Counted from the stretch's first letter, positions 18,050 to 27,404 are shown. The stretch is DNA of 64,000 bases from Pirellulaceae bacterium (GCA_023382975.1 JAHDXO010000011.1:61056-125055), one strand, 5' to 3'. Made by a program: numbers and translations. Notes: generated by a model from the letters alone, not told the origin.

Positions 18050-19354
18050 TCACTCTCGCTCGCGGGATTCGCGGAGGCGGGCTAGTTCGGTGTAGATGTC
18101 GTCTTGCAGCGACTTGATGGTGGTGGCGAGTTCGTCGAATGCGGCAGGGTCCAGGAATCCGTCGGCTCGCAGCGGGAAGAGCATGCCGAAGGCGAATGCG
18201 GCGCCGCGCAGCGCTCGCTTCAGTTGCACCAGATCCAGGCCGGATGGGGGCTCGGAATTTGGGCCGCCCAGCGCCTGGGCCAAGCCGCCGAGCATCTCGC
18301 CCGTGGCGCCGAGCAGGCTGCGGAAGTTCTCGTTCGACCGCTGGTCCGCCGCCTCGGCCAGATCGTACAACCGTGCGTTCAGGTCCATGACCCGTTCGAG
18401 CAACGGATGGTGCCCGTCGTCGCCGAGCCAGTCGTCCGCCGAGTCTTCGTCCGGGTCTCGGATGGCGTCGGGCAGGCTCTCGCGCCACGGCTCGTCTTCT
18501 TCGTCGGCCCCCGCCTCGATCACCTCGCGGGCAGCTTCCGACAGCGACGGCTCGCCGGGCAAATCGACGAGCCCCTCGTCGCGCATGGCGGCCAGCAACG
18601 CATCGCCGGTCTCGTCGCCTCGCGCCAGACGCTCTTCGATGGCCCGATGAAGTCGCTCTTGCTTCCGGCGCTGCTCCTTGAACTCGGCGTCCCACTGGGC
18701 TTCGGTTCCGTCCGCGGAATCGTCGAAGCCATCGCCGGAATCATCGTCGTCCCAACGCACCGGCGGGTGCTCGGGAGGGCGTCCCAGAGTCTGCTGGACG
18801 AGTTGCGCCACCCGCGTGATCCGCGCCAGGAGGATTTCCGGATCCTCCGCAGCCTCGGCCGTCAGCCCGTGCCGCCGCAAACCGTCGGCGAGCCCGTCGA
18901 TCGCCGATTGAACGTACTCCATCTTCCGCTGCAGCGCCGGCAGGTCGCGTGTTTCCCAATATCCGCCTTCGTCGGAGACCTCCAGGTTCGGGAAGAATTC
19001 GCGTTGGAGTGCCGCCAGCAGTTCGACGAGTGCCACGTGGCCTTCGACCGATCCGAATTGCGTCTTCACAAAGCACCAGGGCGGCTCGGCGATTTGCCCT
19101 TTCTCGGCATCCTCGATCTCAAACAGATTGATCAGCCAGCCTTCGGGAGAAATCAGCAGGCTGGTGGTCTCCTGGCCGGGGGACAACTCCAGCATGACGC
19201 CGCGCACGACTCGCCGAGGATCGTCGTCGTGGAAACTCCGCCAGACGCGGGCGTGGCCGCCGATCTCCAACGCCAGATCGAGGACTCGGTCCTCGAAATC
19301 CTCGACTCGGCCAACGTCCGCGAGCGAACCGCGGTACGCAATCGTGATTCCCAT
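18050..19354 (-). CDS. Acidic protein of unknown function
   Basis: This 434-residue protein has no signal peptide and no membrane segment. Residues about 1-165 look globular (MGITIAYRGSLADVGRVEDF at the start, then an alpha/beta pattern). Residues about 205-330 are highly acidic and probably extended, with runs such as DDDDSGDGFDD. The C-terminal 100 residues are helical. I recognise no family. Convergent with the HNH gene (43-nt gap) and followed on its 5' side by a palindromic repeat, it seems to be a single-gene unit. The acidic middle may bind basic partners, but that is only a guess. Confidence 0.7.
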   Translation of the reverse strand: MGITIAYRGSLADVGRVEDFEDRVLDLALEIGGHARVWRSFHDDDPRRVVRGVMLELSPGQETTSLLISPEGWLINLFEIEDAEKGQIAEPPWCFVKTQFGSVEGHVALVELLAALQREFFPNLEVSDEGGYWETRDLPALQRKMEYVQSAIDGLADGLRRHGLTAEAAEDPEILLARITRVAQLVQQTLGRPPEHPPVRWDDDDSGDGFDDSADGTEAQWDAEFKEQRRKQERLHRAIEERLARGDETGDALLAAMRDEGLVDLPGEPSLSEAAREVIEAGADEEDEPWRESLPDAIRDPDEDSADDWLGDDGHHPLLERVMDLNARLYDLAEAADQRSNENFRSLLGATGEMLGGLAQALGGPNSEPPSGLDLVQLKRALRGAAFAFGMLFPLRADGFLDPAAFDELATTIKSLQDDIYTELARLRESRERE

Positions 19355-19388
19355 GATTCGTCTCCGTCAATCGCAACATCCCGCGTCT

Positions 19389-19515
19389 TGCATCTTTTAA
19401 GTTGCGCGTAGCCGAATTCGTGAGAATTCGGAGGTATTTCGCGGGGCCCCGCGCCCAACCCAGAGCCCGAATTCTCACGAATTCGGCTACTCCCCGTCGA
19501 AATGCGCAACTTCAA
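19389..19515. repeat. Long palindromic element, family A, full copy
   Basis: A perfect 24-bp inverted repeat (arms 19408-19431 and 19467-19490, core GAATTCGTGAGAATTC, each ending in GTAGCC/GGCTAC) has a 35-nt spacer. A weaker second pair outside it (CTTTTAAGTTGCGC against GCGCAACTTCAAAG) extends the hairpin. Further copies or arms are at 27341-27404, 28961-28983 and 36486-36509. It lies between two minus-strand genes. Confidence 0.85.
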
Positions 19516-19544
19516 AGTCTTGCATCGGGCCAGCCCCGACTGCG

Positions 19545-20813
19545 TCAGGCGAACAGTTCCTTGATGACTCGGCCGCTGTTGGCGATTTTCATCGGGCGCC
19601 CGCTACGGCTGGTGAAGGTGGTTTCTAGCGAGATGCCCAACGCTTGGCAGACAGTCGCCATCACGTCTTGCGACGTGTAGGGATCCGTCTCGCATTGCGT
19701 TCCGTCCCCGTTCGTCTTGCCCACCGCAATGCCGCCTCGCAAGCCGGAACCGCCCACGACGACGCTCCACGCGCGAGCCCAGTGATCGCGGCCCGCCGTG
19801 CCGTTGATGCGCGGCGTGCGGCCGAACTCGCCCATCCAGATGATCGCCGTGTCCTGCAACAGTTCGCGCTGAGCGAGATCTTCGACCAACGCGCTCATCG
19901 CCTGGTCCATCTCCGGCAGCTTCTGGTCGCGCAGCGTGGGGAAAATGTTCTGGTGGTTGTCCCACCCGCCCAAGTCCACTTCGATGAACGGCACCCCGGC
20001 CTCGACCAGTCGCCGAGCCATCAAACAGCCCCGCCCGAAGCCCGTCTTGCCGTAACGTTCCTGAACCGCCTCGGGCTCGCGGGTCACTTGGAATGCGGCC
20101 ATCTGGTCGCTCGTCATCAAATCCAGGGTCTTCTTCAAGACCTTCTGATGATCGCCGGCCGCCAAGCCGCGAGTCTCCTGGATGAAGCCTTTTTCGATCA
20201 GATCCAGCACGGCCATCCGCTGCATGATCCGCGTCTCGTCGACGCCCATGTCCAAGTTGCGGATGCGACCGTTGCTGTCGACCGAGAACGGCGCCCAAGC
20301 CATGCCGAGAAAGCCCGGTCCCACGCTGTTACCTCCGACGACAACGAACGGCGGGATCTGCAGACCGTCGCGCTGCTCCATCAGTTCGTGAGCCAGAACC
20401 GACCCGTAGCTCGGATGCTGGATGTTGGGGTTCGGCACATAGCCGGTGTGCATGTAGTAGCGGCCTCGCTCGTGGTCGGCTTCGCGCGTGCTCATCGAGC
20501 GGACGATGGTCAAGTGATGCATCTGCTGGGCGGTCATCGGCAGATGCTCGCAGATCTCCACATCGCTGCTGGTGCGGATCGGCCGGAACGGTCCGCCGGT
20601 CGGCGCCCCCGGCTTCAGATCCCACAGATCGATCGTCGACGGGCCGCCGCCCATCCACAGCAGGATGGCGGACTTGTGCCGCTTCTTCAGATCCGCCGCA
20701 TGAACACTCAACGAGTGGCCGAGCGCCCAGGCCGGCGCAACCATGCTGGCCGCTCCTGCCAAGTGCTTCATGAAGTGTCGGCGCGTCATCCCTTGCGGTA
20801 CGAAAAAACTCAT
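19545..20813 (-). CDS. DUF1501 family exported protein
   Basis: The protein has 422 residues from the ATG at 20813. The N-terminus holds a Tat-type signal (MTRRHFMKHLAGAASMVA), so export of a folded protein is likely. DUF1501 features follow: ILLWMGGGPSTIDLWDLKPG at about 45-65, HHLTIVRSMSTREADHERG at about 110, GFGRGCLMARRLVEAGVPF at about 265, WDNHQNIF at about 290 and WMGEFGRTPRING at about 335. The fold is related to sulfatase/alkaline-phosphatase-like proteins, with no proven reaction. It lies downstream of a sigma factor/DUF1549 pair on the same strand (186 nt gap). DUF1501 and DUF1549 genes are regularly paired in planctomycetes. Confidence 0.88.
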   Translation of the reverse strand: MSFFVPQGMTRRHFMKHLAGAASMVAPAWALGHSLSVHAADLKKRHKSAILLWMGGGPSTIDLWDLKPGAPTGGPFRPIRTSSDVEICEHLPMTAQQMHHLTIVRSMSTREADHERGRYYMHTGYVPNPNIQHPSYGSVLAHELMEQRDGLQIPPFVVVGGNSVGPGFLGMAWAPFSVDSNGRIRNLDMGVDETRIMQRMAVLDLIEKGFIQETRGLAAGDHQKVLKKTLDLMTSDQMAAFQVTREPEAVQERYGKTGFGRGCLMARRLVEAGVPFIEVDLGGWDNHQNIFPTLRDQKLPEMDQAMSALVEDLAQRELLQDTAIIWMGEFGRTPRINGTAGRDHWARAWSVVVGGSGLRGGIAVGKTNGDGTQCETDPYTSQDVMATVCQALGISLETTFTSRSGRPMKIANSGRVIKELFA

Positions 20814-20999
20814 CGGTATGTCTCTCCCCAGTCGGCGATGTGTTGGTCGAATCAAAAAACGGCAGTCCACTATTCGGACGCCACGCCTATTGTATTCACG
20901 TTCATGCATGCGAAAAGCGGGAAAAAAGGACCCACCCGTTGTTTCAAGCGTGCTGTGCGGTCCATCGGAGAACGGCCTGCGGATTTGTTGCTCTACAAG

Positions 21000-23075
21000 T
21001 TACCGCGACCCGCGTCGGCTAGCCAACAGAGTTTGCCACAGTTCGCGGATCGCGAGCTGGTCGTTCATCCGGTCGGCCAACACCAGCTTCGCCGCGGTCG
21101 ACTCCCGAGCCGTCGGCGGGCGGTCCAAGACAGCGCGGAACAGATGTTCCACCTTGCGATCCTGAGACATGCCGCTGGTGGCCAGACGATCCAGCCACGA
21201 CGGGCCGGCCGTCGCCTCGGCGCCCTGCGTGTCAATAATTTGCGGGATCGCCATGCCGGCGGGCGTCCACGAGTGCCGGGCGAGCGTTCGCGCCTGCAAC
21301 GCGGAACCGGACGGGCGCGTGCGCACGGCCAGCATCAAATCCTTGTACACGTCGGCGGTCGTTGCCGGTTCGGCGTAGAACCGGGCGAACAACGGCGGTC
21401 CACCGGTCTCCGGCGTGTCCATCCAACTCTCCGGCGTCGGTTGATCCGAGACGTCGAACGCCTTGCTCAACACGATCCAGCGCATCAGGCTGGCGAGATT
21501 GAAATCGTGAGCCTCCAGTTGGTCGCTCAATCCCTTCAGCAATTCGGGATGCGACGGCGGATTGTGAGGCCCCAGGTCGTCAACCGGTTCGACGAAACCG
21601 TACTGCAACAAACCTGCCCAAACCCGATTCACCGCGGCCGTGCGGAATTCGGGCGACTCGGCCAATCGACGAGCCAACTGCTGGCGTCGATTGACGTCGG
21701 CCAGCAAGCCGCTCCTCGGCAGCGGATCGGGACCGAATTCCGGATAGGCCACCCGCAGACGACCATCCTCGCCCCGATAGAAGATCTCCGCGTCGGTCGG
21801 GATGCCTGTCTCGCCGTAGAAATCCGCATCCGCCAGACTGGCATACTGGGCCGGCGAGGCGCGGCGGACCTGCATCTGCCGGAAGAATGCATTCAGTGCC
21901 CAAAACTCGTCCTGCTCCCGGCCGCTGGCCGGATCGTTGTGGCAGCGAGCACAAACCAACTGCTTGCCCAGGAACACCCGCGAGACGCGATCCGTCGTCG
22001 CCGTGAACCCGTTGCCGTCGAACGCGGCCAAGAAGTTCGCCGCTCCGTTGAATTCCGGAGATTGAGGATCGCACGAACCGGTCGCCGAAATCAAGTCGGC
22101 CGCCAACCGGTCGTAAGGCTTGTTCTCCCGCAACGAATCGGACAGGAATTGTTCGAGGCCCTCGCGGCTGATGCCCAGCCGGTTCGAATCCCGCGCGGCG
22201 GCACCGAGCAACGTCTCGGCCCAGAACGCCGACCAGTGCCGAGCGTAGTCCTCGCTGGCCAACAGCCGGTCCACCAATTCCGCCCGACGCTCGGATCGCG
22301 AGCCTCCGAGGAACTGCCGCAATTCGTCGTCGGTAGGATCGCGGCCGACCAGTCGTTGGTAGACTCGCTGGCACCACTGTTCATCGCCCGGAGGCGGCGA
22401 GGGAGTCACTCCCCGCTGCCGCCACTGCTGGCTGAGCATCTCGTCGACAAACGCAATCACTTCCGCGTTGCTCGATGGAGTGCCGCGACGAACCGCCGGC
22501 GTGCCTGCCGAAGCAACCGCGGAACCCTCGCCCGTTCCTGGGACGGGCTGCGCCGTCGAACCCGACGAAGCGACCCCTTCATCCGTTCCGGTCGTTGCTG
22601 CTTCCGGCCCGCCAACCAACGGCGCGGGGCGATCCGGCAGATCGCCTTCGACGAGACCAGCGGATCCCGCCGCGCCCGGCTGTATTTCCACAGGCGGATC
22701 CGACTGGACCACCAGTCCGCCCCAGCGCTGGCTGCTGGTTTGCCCCACGTAAACCCCGATGCTGACCATCGCGATCAACAAGCTGGCCGCCACGGCGACG
22801 CTCAACCAGGACGTCTGGCTCCGGCGGCGGTGCAGAGGCCGAGGCGATTCGAGTGGACTGGCCGTGCGGGCGACGGGCGGCAATGCCACATCGGCGCAGA
22901 CCACGGGCGGCGGTTCTACCGCCGCGGCAATCGGCGAGACCGAAGCCCGAGGCGGAACTGCTTGGCGGTTCTCGATTGCCTGCAGAATCTTGGCGCTCAG
23001 ATCCGGCGGGTACTGGCCACCCAGCACCTCTTCCAGACCGGCCTCCAGAATTCTGTCTTCGTAGTCCGCGTTCAT
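21000..23075 (-). CDS. Membrane protein: anti-sigma-like N-terminus, one helix, periplasmic DUF1549/DUF1553
   Basis: The 691-residue protein starts at ATG 23075, overlapping the sigma-factor stop by 4 nt. Residues 1-85 are cytoplasmic in type (MNADYEDRILEAGLEEVLGG). A single membrane helix sits at about 92-112 (WLSVAVAASLLIAMVSIGVY). A Pro/Gly/Thr linker reaches to about 205. Residues about 215-420 are DUF1549, with LVCARCHNDPASG holding a CxxCH motif. Residues about 450-690 are DUF1553 (VNRVWAGLLQYGFVEPVDDLGPHNPPSHPELL). The coupling to an ECF sigma gene and the topology suggest an anti-sigma or sensor role, with the DUF1549/1553 part outside. That link is inference. Confidence 0.85.
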   Translation of the reverse strand: MNADYEDRILEAGLEEVLGGQYPPDLSAKILQAIENRQAVPPRASVSPIAAAVEPPPVVCADVALPPVARTASPLESPRPLHRRRSQTSWLSVAVAASLLIAMVSIGVYVGQTSSQRWGGLVVQSDPPVEIQPGAAGSAGLVEGDLPDRPAPLVGGPEAATTGTDEGVASSGSTAQPVPGTGEGSAVASAGTPAVRRGTPSSNAEVIAFVDEMLSQQWRQRGVTPSPPPGDEQWCQRVYQRLVGRDPTDDELRQFLGGSRSERRAELVDRLLASEDYARHWSAFWAETLLGAAARDSNRLGISREGLEQFLSDSLRENKPYDRLAADLISATGSCDPQSPEFNGAANFLAAFDGNGFTATTDRVSRVFLGKQLVCARCHNDPASGREQDEFWALNAFFRQMQVRRASPAQYASLADADFYGETGIPTDAEIFYRGEDGRLRVAYPEFGPDPLPRSGLLADVNRRQQLARRLAESPEFRTAAVNRVWAGLLQYGFVEPVDDLGPHNPPSHPELLKGLSDQLEAHDFNLASLMRWIVLSKAFDVSDQPTPESWMDTPETGGPPLFARFYAEPATTADVYKDLMLAVRTRPSGSALQARTLARHSWTPAGMAIPQIIDTQGAEATAGPSWLDRLATSGMSQDRKVEHLFRAVLDRPPTARESTAAKLVLADRMNDQLAIRELWQTLLASRRGSR

Positions 23076-23593
23076 GCCAGTTTCCGTTCGATGCAGCCGC
23101 GCAACTGCTGCTTGGCCCGCTGCATCAAGTTCTTTGCTCCATGTTCCGTGATTCCCAACGCCGCAGCGATTTCCGTCCGCGACTCCCGATCGCGGAACCG
23201 CATGTCCAGCGCCATGCGGGCCCGGTCGGTTAATAGCTGGAGACACTCGCGCAGAGCGTCCAGCCGTGCCTCTCCGTCATCGTTTCCGGCCCAGTCTTCC
23301 CAAGCCCTGTCGAACTGTTCGATGTCTTCCACCGCCACTACTTTGCCGGCTCGCCGCCGCGCGGAAACCAACTGATTGTGGGCCACGCGCCGCAGGTACG
23401 CCGCTGTCGCCGATGCTCCGTAATCAACGAACGAGTGCTGCAAAACGGCCAGGAATGTCTCCTGGGTTAAGTCATCGGCTTCGGACGGGTCGCATCCTAA
23501 AGCCCGCAAGTACCGCCAGATGCCGGTCTGGTAACGCTGGATCAGCGTCGCTGGATCCAGACCGGGCATGTCTTGGGGTATCGCCGGCTTCAT
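23072..23593 (-). CDS. ECF-type RNA polymerase sigma factor
   Basis: The protein has 173 residues from the ATG at 23593; an in-frame start five codons earlier is possible. Region 2 reads LIQRYQTGIWRYLRALGCDPSEADDLTQETFLAVL (about residues 15-55, shown here in two 20-residue or shorter parts in the fold: IWRYLRALGCDPSEADDLTQ and ETFLAVL). Region 4 is LTDRARMALDMRFRDRESRT then EIAAALGITEHGAKNLMQRA. The stop overlaps the ATG of the membrane DUF1549 protein (23072-23075), so the two are translationally coupled. In planctomycetes such sigma factors often sit beside fused signalling and DUF proteins. The target promoters are unknown. Confidence 0.88.
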   Translation of the reverse strand: MKPAIPQDMPGLDPATLIQRYQTGIWRYLRALGCDPSEADDLTQETFLAVLQHSFVDYGASATAAYLRRVAHNQLVSARRRAGKVVAVEDIEQFDRAWEDWAGNDDGEARLDALRECLQLLTDRARMALDMRFRDRESRTEIAAALGITEHGAKNLMQRAKQQLRGCIERKLA

Positions 23594-23608
23594 CAGTCCG
23601 CTCAGCAA

Positions 23609-23920
23609 TCAAAACGGTTGGAGATGGGGATTGTACTCACGTATTTCGGGGCTCCAGACCAAGATTATTGCCAGGCACCCTCCAAAAGGATGGGCATCGA
23701 GGCGCCGGAACCGACCTCCATCATCCACAACCGCTCGCGACATGTCGACGACCCGAGATCGTGGACGAAGAAACTGATCGACCGGCATTGGGAAAGCCGC
23801 CCAAATCGGGAGCATCACTTCGCGATCTCGGCGTCCAGTTTTGAGGGCCAATGATGTTGCTTCTCCTTGACGAGCTTACCGGCTCCCCATCTTGTCTACG
23901 CCGACGCGGAACGCTTCAGG
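23609..23920. other. Left part of the gap between divergent genes
   Basis: This 312-nt stretch between the sigma gene and the cytochrome-type gene shows no open frame that looks like a gene and no clear repeat. Control sites for the sigma operon should lie here, but I cannot point to a promoter. Confidence 0.5.
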
Positions 23921-23950
23921 TTGCAGACCGTCCGGCGCGAGCCCTATAAT
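23921..23950 (+). promoter_or_regulatory. Strong sigma-70 promoter for the DUF1549/cytochrome gene
   Basis: TTGCAG at 23921-23926 and a perfect TATAAT at 23945-23950 are 18 nt apart. Transcription should start near 23957. The -10 box overlaps the ATG at 23949, so that ATG cannot be the translation start of an mRNA made from this promoter. The GTG at 23994, with AAGGAA at 23981-23986, then becomes the best start. Confidence 0.65.
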
Positions 23951-23993
23951 GCCGGTGCATAAACCATTTTTAATGCGAGTAAGGAACCGGACC

Positions 23994-26900
23994 GTGCGAT
24001 TCGATCGTGGAATAGACCGCATCTGGTGGATCGTCCTGGCGGGGATACTGCTGTCGGCAGTCGCGGTGGACGATGCGTGGGCAGAGCCGACGGCCAACGA
24101 GATCGAGTTCTTTGAGAAGCAGGTGCGGCCGGCGCTGGTCGAGCACTGCTTCGAGTGTCACAGCGGCGACGCCAAGCGGTTGGAGGCCGGGTTGCGGTTG
24201 GACAGTCGCGCCGCGGTGCTGGCAGGCGGCGACTCGGGACCGGCCGTCGTGCCGGGCAAAGTGGACGAGAGCCTGTTGATCCAGGCCGTGCGTTACGAAT
24301 CGTTCGAGATGCCGCCGCGCGGCCGATTACCGGACGCGACAGTCAAGGCACTGGTCAGATGGGTCGAAATGGGGGCTCCTTGGCCTGGCCAACCTGACGA
24401 CAACTCCTTGGTCCGGCATGCGATGGACTGGCGCGAACGAAAAGCGGCGCACTGGTCGTGGCAACCGATCCAACCCCATGCGCCGCCTTCCATCCGGGAC
24501 GTAGCTTGGCCGACCAGCGACATCGATCGGTTTATTTTGGCTCGACTGGAAGCCAACGGTCTCGCGCCGGCGCCGCGTGCCGACCGTCGCACGTTGATCC
24601 GCCGCTTGTTCTTCGACCTCGTCGGTCTGCCACCGTCGGCGGAACAGGTCGAGGCGTTCGCGGCGGACGATTCACCCGAGGCAGTCGAGCGCCTCGTCGA
24701 TCAATTGCTCCAGTCGCCGCATTTCGGCGAGAAGTGGGCGCGTCACTGGATGGACTTGGTGCGGTACGCCGAGACGCATGGCCACGAATTCGATTACCCG
24801 ATCCACCACGCTTGGCGGTATCGCGATTACTTGATTCGCGCCTTCAACTCGGACGTGGCTTACGATCAGTTGATTCTCGAGCATCTGGCAGGCGACTTGC
24901 TGCCCAGCCCGCGGCGTCATTTGACTGAAGGGTTCAACGAATCGGTCATCGGCACCGGTTTCTGGTTCCTGGGCGAAGCGGTTCACGCGCCGACCGACGT
25001 GCGCGGCGACGAGGCGATCCGCATCGACAACCAGATCGACGTGATGACCAAGACTTTTCTCGGGCTGACGGTCGCATGCGCGCGCTGCCACGACCACAAG
25101 TTCGACCCGATCCCGACGCAGGACTACTACGCCCTAACCGGCTTCCTGCAGAGTTCGCGGCGTCACGACGCGATGCTCGATCCGCACGGGCGGATCGCGG
25201 CGGCCAACGACCAGTTGCGGGCATTGCGGCGAGCGGGTGACGAGGCTTTGGCCGGCGCGATCGATGGGACGCCCCTGGACGCGGAGCGATTTGCCGCCGG
25301 GTTGCTGGCGGCCCGCGAGGCGCTCGCGGACTTGCCGGCGGTAGCCGAGGCATTGCCGACCGACGACGTGCTGCGCGCCGCAGGCCAGCGTCACGGACTG
25401 AGCGGCGAACAGGTCGGCCGCTGGGTGGCGGCGCTGCGCGATCCGGCGATCCGCGATCCATCCCATCCACTGGCCGCTTGGTATCGGCTGACCGACGCGG
25501 CTTCGAACGGTGAAGCGGCTTCGCTGGCGGATTCCCGCAAGCGACTGACGGCCGAAAGGTCGGCGCAAGCGAAGCAGGCCAAATCGCACAACGCGCAGAC
25601 GGTGTTGTTCGAGAACTTCGATTCCTTCGCAAACGACAACGGTTGGTTCGTGAGCGGCGAAGCGTTCGATCCGCAACCGACCGCAGCTCGGCAATGGGAT
25701 GCGTCGTCGCGGGCCGATCTGCCAGTGCCAACGGGCGTGATGCACAGCGGCTTGAGTTCGAACCGGCTGCACGGCGTACTGCGTTCGCCGACCTTTACGA
25801 TCGCGCATCCGGCGATCCATTACCGCCTGAACGCCAAGAATGTGACGATCCGGCTGGTCATCGACGGTTATTTCATGGTGATGTACCACGGCCTGTTATT
25901 CGGCGGGATCGAGATGAAAGACGTGGATACCGGCGGCCAGTTCGTGTGGAAGACTCAGGGCGGAGATCTGAGCCGCTACGTCGGCCATTCGGCCTACATC
26001 GAGATCATCGACCAGGGCGACGGCTTTGCCGCGGTGGACGAGATCCGCTTTTCCGACGGCCCCGCGCCGCGCGATCCGCCAAGTCGATTGGCCCAGCGGA
26101 TGCTCGATGACGCGGCCGGGGATTCGATCGAAGAACTGGCCGGATCTTGCGCGACGATCTGGACGGAATCCGTACAACGATGGCGTCAGGGGACGGCCGA
26201 CCGCGAGCAGATCGCCTTGCTGGCCTGGGCGTTCGGTCATCGACTGGCAACGTCGGCGCCCGTGACGTCCGACGTCTCGCAGCAGATGGCTGGGATCGAA
26301 TCTGGTCTGCCAACACCGACGTACGCGTTGTCGCTGACCGACGGCACCGGCGAGGACGATCGCGTTCACATCCGCGGCAGCCACAGGAACTTCGGCGACC
26401 CCGTTGCGCGGCGGCTGCTGATCGCCCTGGACGGCGAAGACGCTTCGCCGGTCGGCGAGGGCAGCGGGCGACTTCCGCTTGCCCAGCGCATCGTCGATCC
26501 GGCCAATCCCTTTCCGGCACGCGTCATGGTCAACCGGCTGTGGCACCATCTGCTCGGACGCGGGATCGTGCCCAGCGTGGACGATTTCGGCGTCATGGGC
26601 CAGCCTCCGACGCATCCGGAGTTGCTCGATTGGCTGGCGGCGGATTTTCAGCAGCATGGCTGGTCGATCAAGCACACGATCCGCCGGATCGTCACCTCCA
26701 ACACCTACCGTATGGCCAGCAAGCCGCAGGCGGACGACGGCCGCGCCACCGAGATCGACCCGGACAACCAATTGCTGCACCGCATGCCCAAGCGACGTTT
26801 GCAGGCCGAGGCGATTCGCGACGCCATGTTGGCCGTCTCGGGCCGGCTGGACCGTACGATGCATGGTCCGAGCGTCCCGGTCCATTTGACCTCGTTCATG

Positions 26901-27338
26901 GAAGGCCGCGGGCGGCCAAGCAGCGGGCCGCTGGACGGCAGCGGCCGGCGGAGCGTGTACATCGAGATCCGGCGCAATTTCCTGTCGCCGATGATGCTGG
27001 CGTTCGACATGCCCAGCCCCTTCAGCACGATGGGTCGGCGAAGCGTTTCGAACGTGCCGGCTCAGTCGCTGATCCTGATGAACGATCCCTTTGTGCTGTC
27101 GCAGGCGCGTCAGTGGGCCGAACGGATGTTGCGCGAGCATGACACGGCCGATGCGCGGATCGCAGCCATGTTCCTGAACGCCTTCGGCCAGTCGCCGACT
27201 GCCGCGCAAGTGGACCGGACTCGGCAGTTCCTGGACTCGCAAGCGAGTCTGTACGCCGCCTCGCCGGACGACGTGCGGGTCTGGACGGACTTGGCCCATA
27301 CGCTGTTCAACATGAAAGAGTTTGTGTTCTTGAATTGA
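23994..27338 (+). CDS. Planctomycete cytochrome C (PSCyt1) / DUF1549 / DUF1553 protein
   Basis: The protein has 1114 residues from GTG 23994. A signal peptide (RIWWIVLAGILLSAVAVDDA) is followed by a PSCyt1 cytochrome domain with VEHCFECHSGDAKRLEAGLR (CxxCH, about residue 45) and a distal Met in EMPPRGRLP. DUF1549 follows (about 150-350), with a second CxxCH in TVACARCHDHKFDPIPTQDY. A long insert with a beta-sandwich/LamG look occupies about 520-690. DUF1553 ends the protein (about 800-1110; ARVMVNRLWHHLLGRGIVPS). It is exported and should bind c-type heme. The family is thought to work on complex organics with the DUF1501 partner encoded next to it; no reaction is proven. Confidence 0.9.
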   Translation: MRFDRGIDRIWWIVLAGILLSAVAVDDAWAEPTANEIEFFEKQVRPALVEHCFECHSGDAKRLEAGLRLDSRAAVLAGGDSGPAVVPGKVDESLLIQAVRYESFEMPPRGRLPDATVKALVRWVEMGAPWPGQPDDNSLVRHAMDWRERKAAHWSWQPIQPHAPPSIRDVAWPTSDIDRFILARLEANGLAPAPRADRRTLIRRLFFDLVGLPPSAEQVEAFAADDSPEAVERLVDQLLQSPHFGEKWARHWMDLVRYAETHGHEFDYPIHHAWRYRDYLIRAFNSDVAYDQLILEHLAGDLLPSPRRHLTEGFNESVIGTGFWFLGEAVHAPTDVRGDEAIRIDNQIDVMTKTFLGLTVACARCHDHKFDPIPTQDYYALTGFLQSSRRHDAMLDPHGRIAAANDQLRALRRAGDEALAGAIDGTPLDAERFAAGLLAAREALADLPAVAEALPTDDVLRAAGQRHGLSGEQVGRWVAALRDPAIRDPSHPLAAWYRLTDAASNGEAASLADSRKRLTAERSAQAKQAKSHNAQTVLFENFDSFANDNGWFVSGEAFDPQPTAARQWDASSRADLPVPTGVMHSGLSSNRLHGVLRSPTFTIAHPAIHYRLNAKNVTIRLVIDGYFMVMYHGLLFGGIEMKDVDTGGQFVWKTQGGDLSRYVGHSAYIEIIDQGDGFAAVDEIRFSDGPAPRDPPSRLAQRMLDDAAGDSIEELAGSCATIWTESVQRWRQGTADREQIALLAWAFGHRLATSAPVTSDVSQQMAGIESGLPTPTYALSLTDGTGEDDRVHIRGSHRNFGDPVARRLLIALDGEDASPVGEGSGRLPLAQRIVDPANPFPARVMVNRLWHHLLGRGIVPSVDDFGVMGQPPTHPELLDWLAADFQQHGWSIKHTIRRIVTSNTYRMASKPQADDGRATEIDPDNQLLHRMPKRRLQAEAIRDAMLAVSGRLDRTMHGPSVPVHLTSFMEGRGRPSSGPLDGSGRRSVYIEIRRNFLSPMMLAFDMPSPFSTMGRRSVSNVPAQSLILMNDPFVLSQARQWAERMLREHDTADARIAAMFLNAFGQSPTAAQVDRTRQFLDSQASLYAASPDDVRVWTDLAHTLFNMKEFVFLN

Positions 27339-27340
27339 CG

Positions 27341-27404
27341 GTAGCCGGATTCGTGAGAATTCGGACCGAAGCACATCCACCCGAATTTTCACGAGTCCGG
27401 CCAC
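27341..27404. repeat. Palindromic element, family A, imperfect copy
   Basis: Two 24-bp arms (27341-27364 and 27381-27404) pair with a few mismatches around a 16-nt spacer; the core is GATTCGTGAGAATTC. It begins 3 nt after the stop of the cytochrome gene and lies directly before the DUF1501 gene, so the transcript between the two would form a hairpin. Confidence 0.8.

Noticed and set aside
19644..23375. Plus-strand open frame of more than 1200 codons
   Set aside because: It is opposite the DUF1501, DUF1549 and sigma genes. The text is Arg/Gln/Val-rich and without any family pattern.
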